Positions 22,909 to 31,222 of a stretch of 31,674 nt of DNA are shown one piece after another. The position numbers and the translations under genes were made by a program. The notes below the pieces were generated by a model that saw nothing but the letters and a program-made list of their open reading frames with translations, ran no database searches and was not told where the DNA came from. The stretch's first letter is position 1, and each line of letters begins with the position of its first letter. Source of the DNA: an uncultured Bacteroidales bacterium (GTDB lineage: Bacteria > Bacteroidota > Bacteroidia > Bacteroidales > UBA932); NCBI GenBank assembly GCA_937899055.1, contig CALBPX010000035.1:1-31674 (forward strand), given 5' to 3'.

Positions 22909-25296
22909 TCAGTCTTTCTTAAGCTCCTCGGCCGGATTGGCCTTTGCAGCCTTTACCACCTGCCAGAGCACGGATGCGGCGGCAAAGACGGCTGTCAGTA
23001 AAACGGCCAGCAAAATCGGCTGCAGAATTCCCCCTATCCTGTATGAATATTGCTCCAGATACCTCTGCCCCAGGTACCAGGCAATCGGAATCCCTATTAT
23101 TATCGCGATAAGGACAAGAATGAGATACTCCCTCACAGAGCGGAGCGTCTCCTTCCTGACGTCGCTGCCGAAGACCTTGCGCACAGCGATCTGCTTTGTA
23201 TTCTCGGCGCTGTAGTAGGCGCTCATTGAAAGCAGCCCCAGAAGGGAGATCATCACGGCAAGGACCATGAACAGCTCCAGAAGCCTCATAGTGTTGACTG
23301 CAGGAGCCATCTTTTTGTCCAGGATATCATTCAGGAACCCTTTCATATACGGCTCGTTGTAGAAACCGCGGGTCTCTTCCATATATTCCCTGTAGGCATC
23401 CATTATGGCCTTCTCAGCGTAATCTTTGTCCACGGTTGGAGTGACCTTTATGAGAGGGTCACAGGCATAAACAAGGTTCTCCGGATATTGCACTAAAACT
23501 CCTATGCTCCCGTTGCTTTCAGAAGCCTCCACGCGGTCTGCCGGAGTATCCTCGAAAATGCCGCCTACATAATCTGCACTCATGTTGTTCATTCTCATGG
23601 TGCGGGCAAAGTATGAAGATTCTTCTTCATTCGTAAAGCCTGCTGCACGATAAGCCGTCTGGCTTAGCCACAGGGAATTGGAAAGAGGATGGCTGAAGTC
23701 TTCCAGCACCTTGAATCCAAGCAGGCGGAAGTAAGTGGAATCACATCCGATTAATTGCAGATCCACTTCCTTCGTCTCTCCGCCCACATCCATCTTCCTG
23801 CCTATACTCCAGTTGATGTTGCCCGGGAAGCCCCGGCCGTATCCTATCTGTTCAACAAACGGAAGTTTTCGCAGTTTCTCCTCAAACGGCCGCATGTTAT
23901 CCACTCTTCCCGGACCGGCCAGAACATACAGATTGTCGGATGTAAAGTTCATCGGTCTTTGCATCAGATGCTTCATCTGCATCTCCATAACCAGGGCAAG
24001 GGCTATCAGGACAACAGAGATAATGTTCTGGAATACAATGAAGAACTTGCCAAGCACCATCCTGCTTTTTCTGGCATAGGTTCCTCGGATAATGTCTATG
24101 GGCTTTGTCCTGGAAGCCTCCAGGGCCGGCAGCAGACCTGCAAGGGTTCCAAACACAAATACAGCCAGCACATAAGCCGCAACATATTTGAAATCCAGGA
24201 TAAACCTGAGTCCAACGTCCTGCCCCGCCAGCTGACTACCGGAAAGAAGCGCTCGCATAAAAGGAACCAGAAGGTAAGCCAGCGCCACGGCAATCAAGAA
24301 GCAGACTGTCGTAAAGACAAGAGATTCAGAGATGTATTTCCATACAACCCCACCCCTTGTGGCACCGTGCAATCTGCGGGTCGCCATCTCCCTGGACCTT
24401 TTCCTGACCAGGGCAACATTGAGGTTCACATAGTTGATTATGGCAGAAGCCAGAAGGAGAAGCACAACTACGGTAAGCAGGGTGAGCAGGGTCTTGTCTG
24501 CACACCTGAGCATATAAGAAGCCTTGTGGAAATACATCTGGCGGTAGTTGTAGAGTTTTATTTCATTGTCATCCTTCTTGAAGAACGTGTAGTTCTGGTA
24601 GCATTTGTCGAGGATGTTGTCCTTGAAGGTCTGCTCGTCAACTTCTTTTTTGCGCTTGATCACGGACAGATGGGAGCCGTAACTCTGGAATGGAGGCGCG
24701 TAATTAGGGTATGAACTCTTTGCCGCAGAAAAGAAGATGTCGTAATACATCACAAGCGTATTGTCAAGGTCTTCAACGATTCCACCTATCACATAGTCCC
24801 TATATACCGGAGCCTCGTCTTCCTCACATTCAGTCCGGCCTATCGTCCTTCCAATCACACCGTTCCCGTCATCTATCATTGAAGCAAACCTCCTGCTCAC
24901 AAGGACAGCCCCTCCGCTCTGGAAATCCTGGAGGTCTCCTTCCAGTATCTTGTAGTTGAAAATGCTGAAGAAGTTGGAGTCTATCTCGCAGGAGCGGCCC
25001 ATCACGACCTTGTCGGCGAACTTGAGGATCTCCCCTCCATCGTTGCCGATCCTGGTGATGCTCTCCACCCCGGGTATGCTGTCCAGGCTCTCCTTGTCCC
25101 ACCAGCTCATTGCCAGCAGGTCGTCTCTACCCAAGCCATAGATCCTGTCCCCGTCCGGGTTCTCGTTTGCCACATCGTACTGCTGCCAGACATAGCTTCC
25201 TATCAGAATCACAAACGTCAGGCTCACTACAAGCCCCAGCGCCTCTATAAATGCATACAACTTATTGCGGCTTAGGAATTTAAGATAACTTTTCAT
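22909..25296 (-). CDS. ABC transporter permease, FtsX/MacB type (third of three)
   Basis: A large inner-membrane permease with two MacB-PCD/FtsX units: an N-terminal membrane helix (about 13-35), a periplasmic domain, three helices around 275-395, a short linker, a further helix near 420, a second periplasmic domain and three helices at about 675-790. The cytoplasmic coupling segments are visible as ATRRLHGATRGGVVWKYI and AVRKVFGSDVRKETLRSV, and the C-terminus ends with the family motif NPAEELKKD. Its N-terminus (KSYLKFLSRNKLYAFIEALGL) closely matches that of the first permease. Such proteins work with a MacB/LolD-like ATPase in efflux or lipoprotein and peptide export. No minus-strand promoter is evident in the 52 bases that separate it from the divergent hicA. 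Confidence 0.9.
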   Translation of the reverse strand: MKSYLKFLSRNKLYAFIEALGLVVSLTFVILIGSYVWQQYDVANENPDGDRIYGLGRDDLLAMSWWDKESLDSIPGVESITRIGNDGGEILKFADKVVMGRSCEIDSNFFSIFNYKILEGDLQDFQSGGAVLVSRRFASMIDDGNGVIGRTIGRTECEEDEAPVYRDYVIGGIVEDLDNTLVMYYDIFFSAAKSSYPNYAPPFQSYGSHLSVIKRKKEVDEQTFKDNILDKCYQNYTFFKKDDNEIKLYNYRQMYFHKASYMLRCADKTLLTLLTVVVLLLLASAIINYVNLNVALVRKRSREMATRRLHGATRGGVVWKYISESLVFTTVCFLIAVALAYLLVPFMRALLSGSQLAGQDVGLRFILDFKYVAAYVLAVFVFGTLAGLLPALEASRTKPIDIIRGTYARKSRMVLGKFFIVFQNIISVVLIALALVMEMQMKHLMQRPMNFTSDNLYVLAGPGRVDNMRPFEEKLRKLPFVEQIGYGRGFPGNINWSIGRKMDVGGETKEVDLQLIGCDSTYFRLLGFKVLEDFSHPLSNSLWLSQTAYRAAGFTNEEESSYFARTMRMNNMSADYVGGIFEDTPADRVEASESNGSIGVLVQYPENLVYACDPLIKVTPTVDKDYAEKAIMDAYREYMEETRGFYNEPYMKGFLNDILDKKMAPAVNTMRLLELFMVLAVMISLLGLLSMSAYYSAENTKQIAVRKVFGSDVRKETLRSVREYLILVLIAIIIGIPIAWYLGQRYLEQYSYRIGGILQPILLAVLLTAVFAAASVLWQVVKAAKANPAEELKKD

Positions 25297-25319
25297 TTTA
25301 ATTAATATATCATTTTTAT

Positions 25320-25340
25320 TGTAACTATATTTTAGTTACA
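25320..25340. promoter_or_regulatory. Inverted repeat, candidate HicB operator
   Basis: TGTAACTA (25320-25327), five bases, TAGTTACA (25333-25340): perfect 8-base arms. It overlaps the first four bases of the hicA -7 box and so is placed to block RNA polymerase. Ribbon-helix-helix antitoxins such as HicB commonly bind such repeats and repress their own operon. Confidence 0.65.
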
Positions 25341-25344
25341 TTTG
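25337..25344 (+). promoter_or_regulatory. -7 box of hicAB
   Basis: TACATTTG fits TAnnTTTG; the -33 position holds TTTT. The hicA ATG begins only five bases after the box, so the transcript would have almost no leader. Confidence 0.6.
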
Positions 25345-25348
25345 CATT

Positions 25349-25603
25349 ATGGGAACAAAAGAAAAACTACTTGAAAGATTGAAGTGCCTTCCCACAGACT
25401 TTACGTTTGCAGAGGCTGAAAGGCTTTTAACCTTGCTCGGATATACAAAATCCAACAAGGGTAGAACTTCAGGATCACGGGTAATGTATATCGATAAACA
25501 AAACCGCAAGATCTTACTCCACCGTCCCCATCCCGGGAAAATACTTAAAGTATATGTTTTGAATGACATCTTAAACAAACTCGTTAGAAACAATAATATC
25601 TAA
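25349..25603 (+). CDS. hicA: HicA-family toxin (mRNA interferase)
   Basis: An 84-residue protein with the double-stranded-RNA-binding-like fold of HicA, whose known members cut or block mRNA. It starts MGTKEKLLERLKCLPTDFTFAEAERLL and contains NKGRTSGSRVMYID and the block LLHRPHPGKILKVYVLNDIL, all typical of the longer HicA subtype common in Bacteroidota. The histidine of the canonical GSH segment is an arginine here (SGSR, Arg44); His58 and His61 in HRPHP are the remaining candidates for catalysis. No Shine-Dalgarno is present and the ATG almost touches the -7 box. hicB begins two bases after the stop codon. Confidence 0.88.
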   Translation: MGTKEKLLERLKCLPTDFTFAEAERLLTLLGYTKSNKGRTSGSRVMYIDKQNRKILLHRPHPGKILKVYVLNDILNKLVRNNNI

Positions 25604-25605
25604 TC

Positions 25606-26256
25606 ATGAATACGCTGAAATATAAAGGTTATATTGGTTCTGTCGCATATAGCGAACCCGATAAAGTGTTTTTTGGAAAACTTGAGGGCATTGATGATCT
25701 TGTCAATTATGAAGGAGAATCTGTTAAAGAAATAACAGATGCATTTCATGAGGCTGTTGACGATTATCTTATATTCTGTGAAGATCACAACGTAAAGCCG
25801 GAAAAGAGTTATACCGGCACATTCAATGTACGCATATCTCCTGATACTCACAGAGATATTGCCTTTATAGCAATGGAAGAGGGAATCTCCATCAATGCAT
25901 TTGTCAAAAAGGCTTTGAGTAAAGCCGTTCAGAATCACACTCCATCTCTGAAGCCAATAGTTCAACCTAAAAAATACCCGACTCCATCTGAAAGGCATCT
26001 GGCAACACTCAATGAACCCGAAGAACAATATGGCGAAAAAAGTTTCATAGAATTTGAAATTCCACCTAAGGATCTCTCTTTTGCCAGAGAACTTGCAAAA
26101 CGCTTCGGTTGGACAATATGGGAATTTAATTCGGACAGCAAGGGTCTTGAGAAAGCTCTTGAAGATATTAGCGAAGGACGCGTTAAGGAATATGACAGTG
26201 TTGAACAAATGATGAAAGAAATAGAAGACGATCCTGAAGAAGATAACCAACAATAG
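25606..26256 (+). CDS. hicB: HicB-family antitoxin with an extra C-terminal antitoxin-like domain
   Basis: Residues 1-110 are an ordinary HicB: a partially degraded RNase-H-like fold (LKYKGYIGSVAYSEPDKVFFGKLEGI, ITDAFHEAVDDYLIFCE) that masks HicA, then a ribbon-helix-helix DNA-binding unit (about 71-108: GTFNVRISPDTHRDIAFIAMEEGISINAFVKKALSKA). Usual HicB proteins end there. This one continues to 216 residues through a Pro-rich hinge (about 112-135) into a separate segment: SFIEFEIPPKDLSFARELAKRFGWTIWEF, then LEKALEDISEGRVKEYDSVEQMMKEIED and an acidic tail. That second part resembles the toxin-wrapping C-terminus of RelB/YefM-like antitoxins of Bacteroidota, which pair with RelE/ParE toxins; this comparison is from memory, not a search. 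No RelE-like gene is adjacent. Confidence 0.85.
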   Translation: MNTLKYKGYIGSVAYSEPDKVFFGKLEGIDDLVNYEGESVKEITDAFHEAVDDYLIFCEDHNVKPEKSYTGTFNVRISPDTHRDIAFIAMEEGISINAFVKKALSKAVQNHTPSLKPIVQPKKYPTPSERHLATLNEPEEQYGEKSFIEFEIPPKDLSFARELAKRFGWTIWEFNSDSKGLEKALEDISEGRVKEYDSVEQMMKEIEDDPEEDNQQ

Positions 26257-26269
26257 ACAACCATGCATA

Positions 26270-26396
26270 AATGAAGCTCTAGTTTTTGTGCAGGACCTCA
26301 TCCATGAGATTAGGGGCAAGAGAGTGGTGCCGGATTTTGATCTGACAAATCCACCTTTTGCCTTTACTGAACAAGGTGAAGCCATGATGCTTTTCT
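26270..26396 (+). pseudogene. Remnant of an ORF6N-domain protein with internal deletion
   Basis: In one frame, NEALVFVQDLIHEIRGKRVVPDFDL is followed directly by TNPPFAFTEQGEAMM. In intact ORF6N proteins (phage-type regulators related to Bro-N/KilA-N) the first block is the N-terminus and the PFAFTEQGVAML block comes some 50-60 residues later, so the middle is missing. No good start codon precedes it (GTG at 26288 is the only candidate) and the frame then runs out across the end of the convergent permease gene. This is a broken fragment, ending a few bases before the permease stop codon at 26399. Confidence 0.72.
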
Positions 26397-26398
26397 CT

Positions 26399-28753
26399 TT
26401 ATTCATCCTTCAACGATTCTACCGGGTTGGAATTTACGATCCTCAGCGATGTAATGGCAACAACTGCAATCACGACAAGGATGACAGCGGCAGCCGCGGC
26501 AAGAAAGTGCATCGGTGACAATGAGATTCTTTCAGCAAACTGTTCCAGCCATTTGCGGGCAATCAGGAAAGCGGCTATGCCTGCCAGAACGGCCACAATT
26601 ATCGAAATCCGGATAATGCCGGCCTGCATATACCTGTGGATGTCTTTTGCCGTGGCGCCGTTAATCTTGCGGATTGCCATCTCCTTGCTGCGCCGTTGGG
26701 ATTCGTCTCTGACAAAGCCTATCAGGCCAAGGATGGCGACAAGCAGCGTCACAACGGCTCCGGCAAAAATGGTGTTGCGCATCTTGCGGTTTTCTTCGTA
26801 GACTTTTCTCATACTCTCCGCATAAGAATGGACCTTGACATTCCTTCCGTCCAGTGCCTTGGAGACGGCGTCAGTAAGTTGGGCGTATGTCTCAGAGCTC
26901 ATTTCCGGCACTTTGATCAGAATATATGGCATATAGCCGTAGTCCTTGTCTAAAGAGCCATAGAACCTGGCGCTTGGGCGCTCATCCCCTTCTACCAGAC
27001 TCCCGATTCTCATATCGTTATATACGCCGCTGACTGTAAACCCTGAAAGATAAGCACCGTTTTCTCTCTGCTTTGCAAAATCGTGCCCTGTTATGTCCAC
27101 GACCTTTCCCACGGCACCGCTGCTCCAGTCTGCAAATTCAGACATCTTCTTGACGAAGCTCTCGCTCACGGCAACCTCCGAGGAATCACGGGGAGCGCGT
27201 CCTGCTATGAATTCCACCCCCAGAAGGTCATAGAAGCCTTCCGTTGCCCCATACTGGTCTGCTATGTTGAAAAGCTCGCTATCCTGGTCCGGAAGCCACA
27301 CATTGTCTCCGCTGGAATGCTCAAACGGAAGAGCGTAGCAGGCCTCCACCCCAGTTACGGAAGGTATTTCCCTGAGAGAGGCCGCCACTCGCTTTTGAGA
27401 ATCTTTGTCTCCATCATAAAGTCCTACGAAATATAGGTTGTCATACTTATACCCCAGATTTGCATTGCACAGGGCATCGTATTGCCTGGAAACCACCAGG
27501 AGCAGAGACAGCATGAACACGTTGATGAAAACCTGCACGCCAAGCAAAATCATCTTCCACCGCCTGGAGTTTTCAGTATAGTTTTTCAATGCAGCATAAA
27601 CAGGAACTCTCATATAAAGCCTTGCCGGAACCACTATCGATATGGCGAGTACCACAAACACCACCGCACATACGACAGCAATGCTCTGGGGTATCATAAG
27701 TGTCTTGGGAGAAACTCCGAGAAGGTTTTCAACGATCCCTCTCCCCGCAAAAATCAGAACTGCAGCAAGCAAGAGAGATAGTACCAGATGAACTGTAGCT
27801 TCACGGGAAAGCATCCCGTAGATGTTCCTGCCCTCCGCGCCATAGCACTTCATGACTCCTACCTCCCTGGAACGTTTTACCATAGAGGAGATTACGACAA
27901 GGATATAGTTGAGGATGCTTATGACCACAAGAAGAAAGGCAACTACAGACAACACCCGTATCGTGTTCTTGACTTCAGGGTCTGATGTGTGCATCTTGTC
28001 AAAAGGAGTCAGGTAATACCATAAGGAGGTACCCGCTTTCTTTACTTCCTCCAGTGGCTGATGATTTTCCTGCATCTTGTGTATGGCATCATCAAGAGAA
28101 TGGGGATCAACTCCATCGCTGAGCTTCACATACCCCTGATAACGGTCATTACCCATCCAGTTCTCCGTGCTTTGCTTGGAAAAGCTCTCCATACTCAGGA
28201 GAATGTCATAGTCAAACGTTCCGTTCTCAGGAAAATCCTCATAAACGCCCTCCACGGTAAACTTCAAGTCTTTGGCGTCTTCGTTGAAGAGAGTCTTGCC
28301 GATGCACTGCGCAACACCTCCCATCTTCTCTGCAAAACTCCTGGATACCACAGCTGTACAGTTCTTGGCCAAAGCCTTGCAGAGATTCCCTGTAAGGGCA
28401 GGACGCTCAAATATTCTGAAAAAGCAAGAGTCTGCCAATACCAGTTTAGCCGCAACTATGCTGCCGTCTTCCAGGACATAGTTCTCGTTGGTGAAAAGGA
28501 ACGTTGTACGGGTTCCTTCCATAACGCCTGGGACTTCGCTCTTGAAGCCTCCCGGAATTGCACCGCTTACGTTGTAGTAATCGTGCAGTTCTCCCTGGTG
28601 GGAGTATTTGGTCCTTATACGGTAAATATTCTCGACATCTGAATAGCTTTTGTCATAGGAAAGCTCAAAGCACACCTTGGCAATGAGCACAATACCAACG
28701 GCAAGCCCTACCACCAAAGACAAAACCTTCATCAGTACATCTCTTCTCTTCAT
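26399..28753 (-). CDS. ABC transporter permease, FtsX/MacB type (second of three)
   Basis: A 784-residue permease with the same duplicated layout as its neighbours: first helix (about 8-27), periplasmic domain (YDKSYSDVENIYRI onward), three helices at about 270-390, a linker helix near 410 and a final three-helix unit from about 665. Coupling segments are REVGVMKCYGAEGRNIYGML and KEMAIRKINGATAKDIHRYM; the C-terminus is SNPVESLKDE. It differs from the other two permeases at the N-terminus, starting directly at the helix without the YLKFL...KLY lead. It therefore probably forms a different half of a heteromeric complex, or a separate pump sharing the ATPase. Its stop codon is immediately followed by the inserted ORF6N fragment and hicAB, which run on the opposite strand. 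Confidence 0.9.
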   Translation of the reverse strand: MKRRDVLMKVLSLVVGLAVGIVLIAKVCFELSYDKSYSDVENIYRIRTKYSHQGELHDYYNVSGAIPGGFKSEVPGVMEGTRTTFLFTNENYVLEDGSIVAAKLVLADSCFFRIFERPALTGNLCKALAKNCTAVVSRSFAEKMGGVAQCIGKTLFNEDAKDLKFTVEGVYEDFPENGTFDYDILLSMESFSKQSTENWMGNDRYQGYVKLSDGVDPHSLDDAIHKMQENHQPLEEVKKAGTSLWYYLTPFDKMHTSDPEVKNTIRVLSVVAFLLVVISILNYILVVISSMVKRSREVGVMKCYGAEGRNIYGMLSREATVHLVLSLLLAAVLIFAGRGIVENLLGVSPKTLMIPQSIAVVCAVVFVVLAISIVVPARLYMRVPVYAALKNYTENSRRWKMILLGVQVFINVFMLSLLLVVSRQYDALCNANLGYKYDNLYFVGLYDGDKDSQKRVAASLREIPSVTGVEACYALPFEHSSGDNVWLPDQDSELFNIADQYGATEGFYDLLGVEFIAGRAPRDSSEVAVSESFVKKMSEFADWSSGAVGKVVDITGHDFAKQRENGAYLSGFTVSGVYNDMRIGSLVEGDERPSARFYGSLDKDYGYMPYILIKVPEMSSETYAQLTDAVSKALDGRNVKVHSYAESMRKVYEENRKMRNTIFAGAVVTLLVAILGLIGFVRDESQRRSKEMAIRKINGATAKDIHRYMQAGIIRISIIVAVLAGIAAFLIARKWLEQFAERISLSPMHFLAAAAAVILVVIAVVAITSLRIVNSNPVESLKDE

Positions 28754-28781
28754 AAAATTGTTTTCTAATATCTCAGAACAG

Positions 28782-31193
28782 TTATTCTTTCTTGAGCACT
28801 CCGGCAGGATTGAGGCGTGTTACCCTTAGGGTCTGCAAAGCTACGGCGGCAAACGAGAATGCCATGATGATGAGTATTGCTGCAATAAAGAACCACGGGC
28901 TCAGCGATACACGGTGCACATAACTAAGTATCAGATCTCTGGAAACATACCAAGCCAGAGGCACACCGGCAATGCAAGCAGCGAGAACAAGAATCATATA
29001 GCCTCTGACATTCTTCCAGGTTTCAGAAGACACCGTGCCTCCGAAAACCTTCCTTACTGCTATATCGTGTTCTTTGAGCGAAATGAACCAGGTGCTCAGA
29101 CCCATAAGACCAAGCAATGACAGAACCAGCATCAGGCCGGCAAACATCAGCACCAGTATCATCAGGGAAAGCTCGCTTTTCAGGAGTTCCCTGTTCAAAG
29201 CCGGAACAAAGCCTTTGAGATGAGGCTCCTTGTAGATGCCCCAGGAAGCATCCAAAGTCTTTTTCAGACAATCCAGTATATCTTTTTCAACTTCTGAACT
29301 ATGGCCGGTTGTCCTTATTGCCAGAGACTTGTAATAGGCTGTCTGGCTCTCATACCAGTCGTCCTGGATACAGACAAATGTAGGACTGTCGTGATAGTAG
29401 CTATCTCTGAAATCCCCTATTATTCCGCCTAATGCGGTTATTCCCAATTCGTCCATCTGATCCTGGGTCAGCTGCACATTATCCAAGTTCAAGCCCATCT
29501 GCCCGACAAGGCTTTCTGTAATATACCCGATTCTGTCCCCTTCCCGCCTGAAATCTTTCAGAACCTTAAAGCCATAAGCTTCGAAGGCTCCTCTGTCGTA
29601 ATAAAGTTTGGATACATAGTACCCTTTTCTCTCCTCTGCGCCGGCAGGTGTGTTATAGGTGAATGTGGTAGTGGCAGACTCGTCGGTGACAAAGCTAGCT
29701 TCTGAAAGACTGCCCGGCTTGTCGTCACAATATCCGATTTTCTCGACGCAAGGAAGTTTCCTCAGAGCTTCAATTGCCGGATCGAGTTCGTGGTGAGCGT
29801 ATGGCCCATACAGGTAATAGATATTTTCCGCATCCACGCCAAGTGGCAGCCGGACCAGTTTGCGGTATTGGAAGACGTAAATCATGGAAACCGTCAGAAC
29901 TACCATTGTTACAAGGCACTGAAGAAAGATGAAAACCTTGCTGAAAACCATCTTGCTACGTGTCCTGACTTCTCCCTTTATCACTTCGATGGCCTTGTAT
30001 CGCGATATTAATATGGCTGGAAGAAAGCCGGCTATCAGGCCTACCGCAATCCCGAGCGCAACGTACATCAGAAGGCTCTGCCAGTTGTAACCAACCCTGA
30101 CATCAAAACCCAATCCGGTGGAACGGAATACAGCATTGATTTGAGGAACAACTACATAAGAGAAAGCTATCCCAAGGACAAAACAGAGGAGTGTCAGAAG
30201 AAGGGACTCTTTAAGCAGCTTGCGGAGTATCTCCTTCCTGGATGATCCCAAAAGCCGGCGTGTAGCCATCTCCTTTGCCCTGAAGCTTCCCATTGCTACA
30301 TTGAGGGCAATGTAGTTGAAAAGAGCAAAGACAAGCAGTACAATGCTCAGGACCAGGACAAAGTCAAACACATAGCTCTTTGATCCTGCAAGGCATCCTC
30401 CGGAAGTATCCGACAGTTCATCGTATCGTAAAAGCTTGACCTGTTCCTCCAAAATCCTCTTGATGTCCTCTTCCGAGTTTCCTTCAAGATATAATGTGCC
30501 GGCGTAATTGTTTCTGGCCGCAGTCCGGATCTTTGAAAGCAGTTCCTCCCTGTCTGTACCGGCCTTCACCTTGAAAAGGCAGAGGTCTTTAAAGTGCATG
30601 CGCTGAGGATTCTGCCAGTAGTACTGGAGAGTCGGACCGGCAATGTTGATTATCACATCGTGAGGCAGCATCAAAGACCTTTCATAATCACCTATTACCC
30701 CCTCTACGGTATATTCCAGGTCATCCAGCACAAAGTGCTTGCCCACCGCGTCCCGGCCCCAACCTGCCTTGCGGGCAAAACTTTCGGAAACAAGGGCACT
30801 GGTGTTGTCAGACAGGACATTGCGGCTTCCGGAAAGGAACTTGGTAGGGAAGAAGTCAAAGAAATCAAGGTCACAGAGCAGAAGTTCGATGCTATAGCTC
30901 TCCTGCCCAATCTTGATATCGGCCGGACGGGTGGCGCTGAACAGCGTGGTCTGCTCCACTTCCGGAATGTTCGACTCCAGGAACTCAGGCTGATCGAAAC
31001 ATCCACCCAGATACTTGCCCCATAGGGTAAAAGTATAGGTGCGGTCATAGTCCTTGTTTTCATGATCTATCCTCCACAGGTCATTGGCATAACTCAGGAG
31101 TGGAATTATGAAAGCCAGAGCCACGCTGATACCCAGAATTTCTATCAGAGTGTAGAGCTTATGTTCCTTAAGGAATCGGAGATATGTTCTCAT
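28782..31193 (-). CDS. ABC transporter permease, FtsX/MacB type (first of three)
   Basis: An 803-residue permease beginning RTYLRFLKEHKLYTLIEILGISVALAFII (first helix about 14-36), followed by a periplasmic MacB-PCD domain and three helices (about 280-400) with the coupling segment KEMATRRLLGSSRKEILRKLL. A second unit follows, with helices from about 675 and the coupling segment IAVRKVFGGTVSSETWKNVRG, ending RLNPAGVLKKE. It is the closest relative of the third permease in the cluster. It lies 29 bases after the ATPase gene and 28 bases before the second permease, consistent with one transcript. The substrate cannot be told from sequence; macrolide-type efflux, lipoprotein release and peptide export are all known for the superfamily. 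Confidence 0.91.
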   Translation of the reverse strand: MRTYLRFLKEHKLYTLIEILGISVALAFIIPLLSYANDLWRIDHENKDYDRTYTFTLWGKYLGGCFDQPEFLESNIPEVEQTTLFSATRPADIKIGQESYSIELLLCDLDFFDFFPTKFLSGSRNVLSDNTSALVSESFARKAGWGRDAVGKHFVLDDLEYTVEGVIGDYERSLMLPHDVIINIAGPTLQYYWQNPQRMHFKDLCLFKVKAGTDREELLSKIRTAARNNYAGTLYLEGNSEEDIKRILEEQVKLLRYDELSDTSGGCLAGSKSYVFDFVLVLSIVLLVFALFNYIALNVAMGSFRAKEMATRRLLGSSRKEILRKLLKESLLLTLLCFVLGIAFSYVVVPQINAVFRSTGLGFDVRVGYNWQSLLMYVALGIAVGLIAGFLPAILISRYKAIEVIKGEVRTRSKMVFSKVFIFLQCLVTMVVLTVSMIYVFQYRKLVRLPLGVDAENIYYLYGPYAHHELDPAIEALRKLPCVEKIGYCDDKPGSLSEASFVTDESATTTFTYNTPAGAEERKGYYVSKLYYDRGAFEAYGFKVLKDFRREGDRIGYITESLVGQMGLNLDNVQLTQDQMDELGITALGGIIGDFRDSYYHDSPTFVCIQDDWYESQTAYYKSLAIRTTGHSSEVEKDILDCLKKTLDASWGIYKEPHLKGFVPALNRELLKSELSLMILVLMFAGLMLVLSLLGLMGLSTWFISLKEHDIAVRKVFGGTVSSETWKNVRGYMILVLAACIAGVPLAWYVSRDLILSYVHRVSLSPWFFIAAILIIMAFSFAAVALQTLRVTRLNPAGVLKKE

Positions 31194-31222
31194 TGCAGTT
31201 GATTCTAAGAGGTTGCTGCCTT

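Noticed and set aside
23100..23111. Second copy of the core TTATCGCGATAA of the dnaA-pepD palindrome
   Set aside because: It lies inside permease codons for a run of Ile-Ala-Ile residues; the match is short and explained by coding.
23890..23905. TTATCCAC match to a DnaA box
   Set aside because: A single partial match inside a permease gene, far from dnaA and without neighbours.
23755..24714. Plus-strand 319-codon open frame opposite the third permease
   Set aside because: His/Gln-rich translation with no conserved motif; the opposite strand encodes a complete FtsX-type permease.
31194..31222. Possible terminator between the ATPase and the first permease
   Set aside because: Only a weak CTGC/GCAG pairing is present with no T-run; the genes are most likely co-transcribed.
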